Below are positions 1 to 6,328 of a DNA stretch of 9,747 nucleotides, piece by piece. Positions within the stretch are counted from its first letter, which is position 1, and every line of letters starts with the position of its first letter. Origin of the DNA: Actinomycetota bacterium. GTDB taxonomy: Bacteria; Actinomycetota; Humimicrobiia; Humimicrobiales; Humimicrobiaceae. The DNA lies in the NCBI GenBank assembly GCA_023475715.1, contig JAMCVO010000351.1:1-9747 (forward strand), in the 5' to 3' direction. The notes below the pieces were generated by a model that saw nothing but the letters and a program-made list of their open reading frames with translations, made no database searches and had not been told where the DNA came from. The translations under genes were made by a program, and so were the position numbers.

Positions 1-221
1 CACTGAGGACGAAGCCCGAATTTTAAATAAAGCTCTACAATATCCTCTTTTTCAAACTTGTTTAAAATTTCAATTTCCTTATCCATAAGCTCTTTAAAAA
101 CAATAATGTTTCCTTCGATTTCTTCAAATCTTTTATCGAGCATTTCATCACACTTATTGCAGTAAGGTGAATCCGTTTCCTGTTTAATTTCTTTGCCGCA
201 TTCGATACATACTTTTGCCAT
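1..221 (-). CDS. Zinc-ribbon protein, C-terminus beyond the window
   Basis: The reading frame starts at an ATG (219-221) behind a strong ribosome site, GGAGG at 226-230, four bases upstream. It stays open for 73 codons to the window edge, so the C-terminus is missing. The protein opens MAKVCIECGKEI and has two CxxC pairs (Cys5/Cys8 and Cys21/Cys24), the pattern of a small treble-clef or zinc-ribbon metal site. From about residue 25 it becomes charged and probably helical, rich in Glu, Lys, Ile and Leu (for example KRFEEIEGN). It begins 47 bases after the HD-protein gene on the same strand and is probably co-transcribed with it. I do not recognise a specific function. Zinc binding is inferred from the cysteine spacing, and a nucleic-acid or protein contact is only a guess. 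Confidence 0.8.
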   Translation of the reverse strand, partial: MAKVCIECGKEIKQETDSPYCNKCDEMLDKRFEEIEGNIIVFKELMDKEIEILNKFEKEDIVELYLKFGLRPQ

Positions 222-268
222 ATTTCCTCCAATTAAGTTAATAAATAGTTAAGTTATATTAACATAAA

Positions 269-1414
269 TCAGTCTATTATCCTAAAATCAAAATCATCGT
301 AGATTTTACCAAAATTTATCCCATTAACAACCATGACTTTATATTTTTCTTTCAAATTTTTCATTGCACTAATCAAATTTTCATTATGTATGCCATTTAT
401 TATTGAAAGATAGGCTTCAATAAAGGCAGCAAGATCATCGGCAGCTTTTACAAGCTTCCCATCCCTATTTTGCATATTTTCAAATTCATGTTCCGTAAAC
501 ATCCGGATTTCGCCATGCCACTGCTCGGGAACCAGATTGTAAATTTTTTTATCCATTTCACTTCTTTCATACTCTTTAATCAGGTCATCAAGCCCTTCTA
601 CGGATTTCTTTACAGGGTTGATTATGTCTCTTGTCAGTACTTCGGGCAAATCGTGAAAAAGACCGGTAAAATAATTGTTTACAGCTATATCCCTGCTCCT
701 GTTTGACTGGAGTGAAAAAAGATAAGAAAAAATTGCAACTATAAGCATATGGCCCAGCACTGAAGTTTTCGGTACCCTGTAAAGGTGGCTCCAACGAACC
801 TGAAAACGAAGCTGCCCGCATATATCTATAAAAGCAGTCAATTCCTTTGAGTGGGTGAGTTTTTTCATTCCCTTGATATTGTTATATTTTTTCTGCTCTT
901 TTTTGATACTATTTTTGATTTCTTTTACCTGATACCCATGCGGATTAAATTGTTGGATTATGTCAAACTCCCATTTGGTAATATAAAAATGTGCTGCTCC
1001 TATTATTTTGCGTTCATTATTTTCGTTAAAGTCCATGATATAATTCTTAAAGCGAGTGCAGAAATCTTCACCAAGACACTCTATAAATGGGTAAATCCTG
1101 TTATACACCCATATGTTTAATTTTAAATATTTTTCCTTATCCTGTTTGATTTCATAAAAAAGCGGAGGTTTTAAATCTGTCAACACTATTCGCTGCAGAA
1201 ATTCAAATAATCCGTCTTCTATTATTTCGGTCCAGTTTATTTTCCGGTTACTTTCGCTTTCTTCGAATTTACCAAGAACATAAGCTGCAATCATTTTGTG
1301 CGCCTGTTTGTCAAGCTCGGTAAGTTCTACCATGCGGATCTGGTCGTTCCATCTTTGCATACTTGCTGCTTCATAGATTTTTAAGAGCAGTGGTTTTTTT
1401 ACAATAATAGTCAT
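269..1414 (-). CDS. YfbR-like HD-domain phosphohydrolase with tandem HD folds
   Basis: This 381-residue protein has a C-terminal half that matches YfbR-type 5'-deoxynucleotidases of the HD superfamily. It shows RW at 207-208 and Arg213, the first metal His222 (GHMLIVA), the His254-Asp255 pair in GLFHDLPEVLTRDIINPV with Glu258, and a final Asp326 in LVKAADDL. E. coli YfbR is about 200 residues, so the extra ~190 residues need explaining. The N-terminal half repeats the same layout: RW at 21-22, His39 in KQAHKMIAAYV, GLFEFL at 68-73, VLTD at 77-80, and a helix KIIGAAHF at 136-143. It lacks the HD pair (Glu71-Phe72 instead) and the last Asp (His142 instead). One catalytic and one degenerate HD fold are therefore likely. 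Hydrolysis of a (deoxy)nucleoside monophosphate is inferred. No clear ribosome site precedes the ATG; Met19 or Met28 are alternatives. The gene ends in TGA. Confidence 0.87.
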   Translation of the reverse strand: MTIIVKKPLLLKIYEAASMQRWNDQIRMVELTELDKQAHKMIAAYVLGKFEESESNRKINWTEIIEDGLFEFLQRIVLTDLKPPLFYEIKQDKEKYLKLNIWVYNRIYPFIECLGEDFCTRFKNYIMDFNENNERKIIGAAHFYITKWEFDIIQQFNPHGYQVKEIKNSIKKEQKKYNNIKGMKKLTHSKELTAFIDICGQLRFQVRWSHLYRVPKTSVLGHMLIVAIFSYLFSLQSNRSRDIAVNNYFTGLFHDLPEVLTRDIINPVKKSVEGLDDLIKEYERSEMDKKIYNLVPEQWHGEIRMFTEHEFENMQNRDGKLVKAADDLAAFIEAYLSIINGIHNENLISAMKNLKEKYKVMVVNGINFGKIYDDFDFRIID

Positions 1415-1431
1415 GGAAAATATTATAACAG

Positions 1432-1460
1432 ATTATAGAAGTTATTTTTCAGACTTTAAA
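1432..1460 (-). promoter_or_regulatory. Candidate promoter of the HD-protein gene
   Basis: On the minus strand a perfect -10 box TATAAT lies at 1437-1432, and TTTAAA sits 17 bases upstream at 1460-1455. A second TATAAT lies at 1427-1422, only seven bases before the ATG. If the first box is used, the leader would be about ten bases, which fits the missing Shine-Dalgarno sequence (a near-leaderless message), or else the true start is further inside the gene. AT-rich DNA makes chance matches common. Confidence 0.35.
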
Positions 1461-1582
1461 ATTAGTGCTGAATTAAAAGCTAGCCGATACATTTGCAAAT
1501 TATTCCTGCAAAATCAAAATGTTAGTATAACAAGTAATTTATAAATTGATTCCTAACTTTTCTAAAGAAGAATCTTAATGAA

Positions 1583-3082
1583 CTACATACGTTTCTTTGC
1601 TCTTTCTGCTAAAAACTTCTGACCTTCTTTCGCTATTTTCCAGATTTCCTTTTTCTGGTCTTCATTAACATAAACCGGATAATGCTCTTCAAGAATTTTT
1701 TTAGCCATGTCTTTTGCCCGCTCCCTCATGTCCTTGCCGCCGGTATTTGTCATCCACTGATTCCAATTACCTCTATCTGTAAGTTTAGGAATCCAGCGTT
1801 CATTACTCCTGCAATATTTGACTGTATGCCTGGTCTGTATAAAATTTGCAATATGACCCGCTTCATAAAAAGCATCTATTCCGATAGCATCTTTACTTGT
1901 ATCTATTCCTTGAAGCAATCTAAATGAAGCTCCCAATATTTCATTATCTATCAGGCATTGTTCATAATTTGCCACTGTCATCATTGCCAGATTTCCTATG
2001 GCAACATGTATTATATTAACCCCACCCAAGGCACAGCCTAAAAAATGTTGTGCCCTCTCATAACCTGCTTGCTCATCGGGTAATTTTGAATCTGCCGTAT
2101 TGCTGCCATAATAAGGCAGCTTATAGAAATGAGCCATTTGAGCAGAGGCCATATGCAGCAGAGTCGCTTCAGGAGCGTTTCCTGAAAAATATAGAGATTT
2201 CATATCCAGTATTCCGGAAGAAGAAGAATAGATACATGGTGCTCCAGGATTGGCCATTTGAGCAAGGGAAATTGCCCCCAGAATATTGGCATTAACTTCT
2301 ACAAGGCAGCCGGCAATAGTATATGGCGTCGTTCCTCCGGCAGTAGCGTCCGCTTCGACATAACAGGGTATTTTATATTTGCCACATTCAAAAAGTTCCT
2401 CAATAAAATCTTTCCTATGAGTAAGAGGACTGATTATACAGAGACCGGCTACAAAAAAAGGTCTTTTGGATACTTCCTTAATACTTCCGGCAAGTACAGA
2501 AGCCATCTCAAGTTCATAACTCAACCCTTCCCGACATCCTCCCAGCAGGGCATAAAAATTTCTAGTATTATTTGTAAGCATATGGGCAAAAGTCAGCATT
2601 TCACATTCTGATGAAGTTCCAAATTCAGTATCAGTAGGAATAACCAGAAAATGAGCAATATCCATATTTTCGAGAGTATCTTCAAGTCTGGTGAAATCTT
2701 CCATATCCTTAAAAGTTGAAGGACGTAAAACCCCATCAAGTCCAAGTGTATTTACTGCTCCTGCTCCACCCATAACATAGACGTCATCTGAGTCACTTAG
2801 GTGAACATCATATTTTGGATCTCTTCCATAAAGTGTTATATTTGCAGGTGCCTTTTTAAGATTATCCATTAAAACTGCTTCAGGGATTTTAACAATCTTG
2901 TTGTCATGATCAACCTTACAACCGTTACTTTCCATTATTTCCCTGGCTTCGTCATGAAGATTTTTAATACCTATGTTTTCCAATACCTCCACTGTAGCAT
3001 CATGCAGATCTTTTATCTGCTCTTCCGAAAGTACCTTAAATTGACCACCCTTTATTGGGACAACCCCTTGTGCAGTAATCAT
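1583..3082 (-). CDS. MttB-superfamily methyltransferase, non-pyrrolysine type
   Basis: This 499-residue protein has the full length of the trimethylamine methyltransferase family (MttB is about 495). Family hallmarks are the N-terminal helical region (LSEEQIKDLHDATVEVLENIGI, residues 19-40, split here as one segment), YGRDP at 85-89, GGAGAV at 105-110, SDSK-type residues at 329-333 followed by PDEQAGYER at 335-343, LIDNEILG at 377-384, and a C-terminal NERWIPKLTDRGNW at 427-440. MttB enzymes move a methyl group from an amine to a cobalt-corrinoid protein. Methanogen MttB reads an internal UAG as pyrrolysine; here the frame is open with no internal amber codon, as in the bacterial glycine betaine, proline betaine and carnitine enzymes (MtgB, MtpB, MtcB). 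The start is an ATG with GGAGG at 3087-3091, four bases upstream; the stop is TAG. It follows the UroD-like gene by 109 bases. The methyl donor cannot be told from sequence, and no corrinoid protein lies nearby. Confidence 0.93.
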   Translation of the reverse strand: MITAQGVVPIKGGQFKVLSEEQIKDLHDATVEVLENIGIKNLHDEAREIMESNGCKVDHDNKIVKIPEAVLMDNLKKAPANITLYGRDPKYDVHLSDSDDVYVMGGAGAVNTLGLDGVLRPSTFKDMEDFTRLEDTLENMDIAHFLVIPTDTEFGTSSECEMLTFAHMLTNNTRNFYALLGGCREGLSYELEMASVLAGSIKEVSKRPFFVAGLCIISPLTHRKDFIEELFECGKYKIPCYVEADATAGGTTPYTIAGCLVEVNANILGAISLAQMANPGAPCIYSSSSGILDMKSLYFSGNAPEATLLHMASAQMAHFYKLPYYGSNTADSKLPDEQAGYERAQHFLGCALGGVNIIHVAIGNLAMMTVANYEQCLIDNEILGASFRLLQGIDTSKDAIGIDAFYEAGHIANFIQTRHTVKYCRSNERWIPKLTDRGNWNQWMTNTGGKDMRERAKDMAKKILEEHYPVYVNEDQKKEIWKIAKEGQKFLAERAKKRM

Positions 3083-3133
3083 TTATCCTCCAATAAAATT
3101 AAAATTTATTAAATTTACTTTTTTAGAATAACA

Positions 3134-3156
3134 GAAGATTTTTTTAGAAAATCTTC
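3134..3156 (-). terminator. Hairpin between UroD-like and mttB-like genes
   Basis: There is a perfect 9-bp inverted repeat, GAAGATTTT / AAAATCTTC, with a five-base loop. In the minus-strand RNA, one C-G and two G-U pairs could extend the stem. The RNA downstream (UGUUAUUCU) is only moderately U-rich, so this may be a leaky terminator, an attenuator or an mRNA-stabilising stem rather than a full stop. It lies 51 bases before the mttB-like start. Confidence 0.4.
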
Positions 3157-3191
3157 CGCATCAGATATTGTAACTATTTTTATCTGCTTTA

Positions 3192-4304
3192 CTATGACTC
3201 TTTCCTGTAACTCTTAAGCAATTTAATAAAAAAATCATAATTCTCCGGCGACACTGATGCTGGGATATCATCTCCACCCGGCAGATAACCTCCTCCGGTT
3301 ATAGCACTGATTTTATATTCTAATTCTTTTTTTATATTTTCCTTTGAGCCTGACAAGGCCCGGGCAGCATCAATATTTCCCATAAAAGATATCTTCTTCC
3401 CATATTTTTCCTTAAGCCTTACAACATCAATACCTGATTTAGCCTCATTAGGGTGTACGGCATCAAATCCTATTTCAATTAAATCATTTATAATTTCAAG
3501 ATAATTCCCGTCTGTGTGATAAAATATGGGCTTTCCAAATTTCTTAAGTTCTGTGCAAATTCTTTTCAAGGGAGGATAATAAATTTTTTTCCAGGAATTC
3601 GGCGACATTAGCAACCCATTTTTATATGCAATATCTCCATATACCATGATTCCGTCCACAAATTTATTTGAGAGTTGTATCTTCCCTAATTCTATATCAA
3701 AATCTGCAACTTTTTCCGCAAAAGACCTTAATTTTTCCGGATATAAGCTGATATATAGAAGCTCATTTTGAAGACCAAGTACGCGCCAGGCCATCTCTCT
3801 ACCCTCAGAGATATTTCCCATTATAAAAAAATCATCTCTATAATTTTCAATCTGCCCGGAGAAAGGCAGGGTTAGACCGTACATATCAACAGGTGCAAAA
3901 CTTTTTTCAAATCGTTTTCGGTCATTTGGATCCTCAAATTCGTATTTATCCAGATCTGTTATTTCCTTCACCGCGAAATCAATAAAATATGGAACCGGCT
4001 GAGAAAAATCAAGTTTTAATGTACTTCCGAAACCGCCCTTATAGATTATATAGCTTTGAGTCTTTTCAATTACAATTACATTTTCTATTTTTGGATCAAT
4101 ATTAGGGCTGCAGCAAACCATATCCAAATCATAATATCTAAAAATATCCTCATTATTGTTCAGTTTAAAATATTTTCTCCAATTGATTAAAAATTTATCC
4201 CAAAAATAAATATCCTGTATAGGAAAATTATTTTTATCATCTTTGTATTTTAAGCAATCATTAATGCGTTGTATTTTTTTTAAAGCTTTTTTATTTCGAA
4301 TCAT
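3192..4304 (-). CDS. UroD/MtaA-superfamily protein, HTDG variant
   Basis: This 370-residue protein belongs to the uroporphyrinogen decarboxylase / methylcobamide methyltransferase superfamily. Supporting motifs are YGDIAYKNG at 222-230 followed by MSPNSW at 233-238, HTDGN at 263-267, GFDAVHPNEAKSG at 279-291, MGNIDA at 308-313, and the closing GGGYLPGGDDIP at 337-348 with VSPENY. MtaA and MtbA, which pass methyl groups between corrinoid proteins and coenzyme M, bind zinc with a His-x-Cys motif and a later Cys. Here the motif is His263-Thr-Asp265-Gly, and no Cys follows residue 250. It resembles a poorly characterised branch often found beside sugar transport genes. The first ATG after a stop was taken; there is no good ribosome site, so expression may depend on the upstream gene. 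It lies 85 bases after malG and ends in TAG. The reaction is unknown; methyl transfer with the next gene is inferred from pairing. Confidence 0.85.
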   Translation of the reverse strand: MIRNKKALKKIQRINDCLKYKDDKNNFPIQDIYFWDKFLINWRKYFKLNNNEDIFRYYDLDMVCCSPNIDPKIENVIVIEKTQSYIIYKGGFGSTLKLDFSQPVPYFIDFAVKEITDLDKYEFEDPNDRKRFEKSFAPVDMYGLTLPFSGQIENYRDDFFIMGNISEGREMAWRVLGLQNELLYISLYPEKLRSFAEKVADFDIELGKIQLSNKFVDGIMVYGDIAYKNGLLMSPNSWKKIYYPPLKRICTELKKFGKPIFYHTDGNYLEIINDLIEIGFDAVHPNEAKSGIDVVRLKEKYGKKISFMGNIDAARALSGSKENIKKELEYKISAITGGGYLPGGDDIPASVSPENYDFFIKLLKSYRKES

Positions 4305-4370
4305 GGTTTATCAATAAAAGGTAACAATGGCATATTATTTTCTTTTTCAATTCTCGGTTCTAAAGTCAAC

Positions 4371-4392
4371 TGATAAAATTTTAATTTTATCA
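4371..4392 (-). other. AT-only hairpin over the malG-type stop codon
   Basis: A perfect 9-bp inverted repeat (TGATAAAAT / ATTTTATCA, four-base loop) includes the TGA stop of the MalG-type gene. With a single G-C pair per arm it is thermodynamically weak and may be chance in AT-rich DNA. It could slow RNA decay or ribosomes at the gene end. Confidence 0.25.
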
Positions 4393-5307
4393 TCCTTTAA
4401 TGGATCCCATAGTAATTCCTGCAATAAACCATCTCTGAAAAATAATAAAAATAATTAAAACAGGAATTATGGTGATCATTATTGAGGCACCATATGTACC
4501 TAATGGGATAATGTATTTGCTTCCGGCAATTTTTGCAATTGCAACTGGAATGGTTTGAAATTTTGGATTTTGTAAAAAAACTAAAGCAAAAATAAATTCA
4601 TTCCATGTTTCCAAAAACAATAATATGATACAAGTCGCAATTGCAGATTTGGAAAGAGGTAATATTATTTTTATAAAAACTCCAAAATCAGTAGCACCAT
4701 CAATTTTTGCAGATTCCTTAATCTCCAAAGGAATCTGTTCAAAGAAAGATCTTAGGATAAGTGTGGCAATCGGTATTAAAAAACCGACATATGGAATAAT
4801 TATTGCCAGATAAGTATTTAATATTTTTAGATTCCTCAAAATAAAAAAAAGCGGAATAAGTAAAACTTGGGCAGGTATTACAAAGCTGGCAATTATCATG
4901 GTAAAAGTAACTTCCTTGCCTTTAAACTTATAGTTACTAAAACTGTATGACGCCAGAGCAGCTATTATAATAGCAACTATAATTGCAGAAACTGTGCAAA
5001 TAATACTATTCCTGAACATCTCAAAAAATGTAACATCCAGATGATCTCTGGCATAATTAAAAGCATCAATATAATTTTGAAAGGTTACAGCTTTTGGAAT
5101 AAGATATAAAAAGTCTTTATAAATGGTTTCCTTCGTTCTTAATGATATTGAAAAAATATACAGTATTGGGAATAAAATCACTGCTATGGAAATGCTTACA
5201 ATTATCCGGCTGAAAATAAAAACTCCAAGATCCCTTTTTTTGTCAATACCATAACTTGATTTTGAAATATTAACTTTTTTAGGATTATTTTTTATGCCCG
5301 GGTCCAT
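4390..5307 (-). CDS. CUT1-type ABC sugar permease, MalG-like
   Basis: This 305-residue inner-membrane protein forms one half of the import channel. About six membrane spans are visible, near residues 30-52, 100-122, 135-157, 166-187, 220-242 and 275-293. The cytoplasmic EAA loop that docks the ATPase is clear (ESAKIDGATDFGVFIKIILP, 198-217), and the C-terminus GITMGSIKG is the usual MalG-type ending. A hydrophilic N-terminal tail of about 28 residues is slightly long. The ATG lies three bases after the stop of the MalF-type gene, so translation is probably coupled; an AAGGA about a dozen bases upstream is a weak ribosome site. The stop is TGA. It pairs with the MalF-type permease and lipoprotein; the partner ATPase is absent and may be a shared MsmK/UgpC-type protein elsewhere. 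The solute is unknown. Confidence 0.95.
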   Translation of the reverse strand: MDPGIKNNPKKVNISKSSYGIDKKRDLGVFIFSRIIVSISIAVILFPILYIFSISLRTKETIYKDFLYLIPKAVTFQNYIDAFNYARDHLDVTFFEMFRNSIICTVSAIIVAIIIAALASYSFSNYKFKGKEVTFTMIIASFVIPAQVLLIPLFFILRNLKILNTYLAIIIPYVGFLIPIATLILRSFFEQIPLEIKESAKIDGATDFGVFIKIILPLSKSAIATCIILLFLETWNEFIFALVFLQNPKFQTIPVAIAKIAGSKYIIPLGTYGASIMITIIPVLIIFIIFQRWFIAGITMGSIKG

Positions 5308-5310
5308 ATA

Positions 5311-6186
5311 TTAATCTTTTCCTTTATTTAAGAATCTTACTCTTAAAAATCCAAAAATGATCATTATAAAAAACATGATAAATGCTATAGAAGAGGCAAC
5401 CCCCATTTTATTTGGTCCATTTGCTGCAAATGAATAATAATACATTAATGTTGTAAGTACCTCTGAATTATGCACGGGACCGCCTTTTGTTAAAACATAA
5501 ACTATGTCGAAAACTCTAAAACTTCCAATTAAATTTAAGATAACATTAAGAATGATGGTAGGAATAAGTGAAGGTATCACAATTCTAAATATTTTTCCTC
5601 CCCAATTTGCACCGTCAACATCCGAAGCTTCCAGCATTTCAATATTTATGCTTTGTAATCCGGCATAAAAAATAACCATGTTATATCCGACCCATTGCCA
5701 TATGTTTACCATGATTACAAGCCATATGGCCAAATAAACACTCGAAAGCCAAGCAAAATTCAAATGTAAAATTTTATTTAAAATTCCATCCTGCTCAAGA
5801 ATCTTTCTCCAGCCCAAACTGATTGAAACAGCAGAAAGAACCCCCGGAAAAAATATGATAGTCCTTATTAATACACTGTTTTTAAATTTACCGAAAAAAA
5901 TAAATATTGCTAAAAATAATGCTATGGATGTCTGTATAACGATACTCGAACCTACAAAATAAAATGTATTTCTTAATGAGACCCAAAAATATTTATAATG
6001 GATTAAAGTATTAAAATTGGAAAAACCTACGAAGTTTTTAAAGATATCGGAATCAAAACCGGAAAAATTATAAAAGCTTAACACAAGTGAAGTAAATGCG
6101 GGAAACATGATAACTAAAGTAAAAAATAATAAAGCAGGTGTTACATAAGAATAAGGTATTACAATGTTTTCTTTAAACTTTGACAA
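5311..6186 (-). CDS. CUT1-type ABC sugar permease, MalF-like
   Basis: This 291-residue permease is the first of the pair. It has a membrane span at about 14-36, more near 75-98, 107-127, 150-175 and 208-228, and a last one at 262-282. The ATPase-docking loop is at 186-205 (EASDVDGANWGGKIFRIVIP), and LTKGGPVHNSEV at 232-243 is the conserved segment after the fifth span. The start is TTG (6184-6186): an in-frame TGA stop lies four codons upstream, and the first internal Met falls within the first span, so TTG is the best choice. The ribosome site is weak. The gene sits 142 bases after the binding protein, separated by a strong hairpin, and three bases before the MalG-type gene. Import of a carbohydrate-like solute is the family role; the actual solute is not evident. 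Confidence 0.94.
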   Translation of the reverse strand: MSKFKENIVIPYSYVTPALLFFTLVIMFPAFTSLVLSFYNFSGFDSDIFKNFVGFSNFNTLIHYKYFWVSLRNTFYFVGSSIVIQTSIALFLAIFIFFGKFKNSVLIRTIIFFPGVLSAVSISLGWRKILEQDGILNKILHLNFAWLSSVYLAIWLVIMVNIWQWVGYNMVIFYAGLQSINIEMLEASDVDGANWGGKIFRIVIPSLIPTIILNVILNLIGSFRVFDIVYVLTKGGPVHNSEVLTTLMYYYSFAANGPNKMGVASSIAFIMFFIMIIFGFLRVRFLNKGKD

Positions 6187-6265
6187 TTCTTTATCTCAGA
6201 TTTAAAAAATTGGTAGAATAAATATAATAAAAAAATTTTATGAAAAAAATTACCAAAATTTTATA

Positions 6266-6300
6266 AATATTGTAGGGGATAATATGTCCCCTACAATATT
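6266..6300 (-). repeat. Perfect 14-bp stem-loop between binding protein and permeases
   Basis: The arms AATATTGTAGGGGA (6266-6279) and TCCCCTACAATATT (6287-6300) are exact reverse complements around a seven-base loop, with five G-C pairs clustered at the loop end. It is the strongest inverted repeat I found in the window. After the second arm the minus-strand RNA reads UAUAAAAUUUU, then further U runs, so partial termination is possible. Such stems between binding-protein and permease genes commonly protect the upstream message and give more binding protein than permease. The TGTAGGGG...CCCCTACA core also resembles dispersed intergenic palindromes of many bacteria, so a repeat-element origin is possible. 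Confidence 0.75.
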
Positions 6301-6328
6301 ATTCCTTAACAATATTTTAAGAAACTAC

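Noticed and set aside
588..821. Second minus-strand frame inside the HD-protein gene
   Set aside because: It overlaps the catalytic HD motifs of the real gene in another frame and shows no family features.
1489..1522. Imperfect inverted repeat (ACATTT...AAATGT) between the mttB-like and HD genes
   Set aside because: The stem is interrupted after six pairs and lacks G-C pairs or a U tract, so it is not a convincing terminator of the methyltransferase gene.
1583..1585. TAG stop of the mttB-like gene as a possible pyrrolysine codon
   Set aside because: The protein is already full length, the TAG comes after the usual C-terminus, and a second in-frame TAG follows seven codons later. It is a normal stop.
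2258..2611. Plus-strand open frame of 117 codons inside the mttB-like gene
   Set aside because: It lies fully antisense to a clearly conserved coding region and encodes no recognisable domain.
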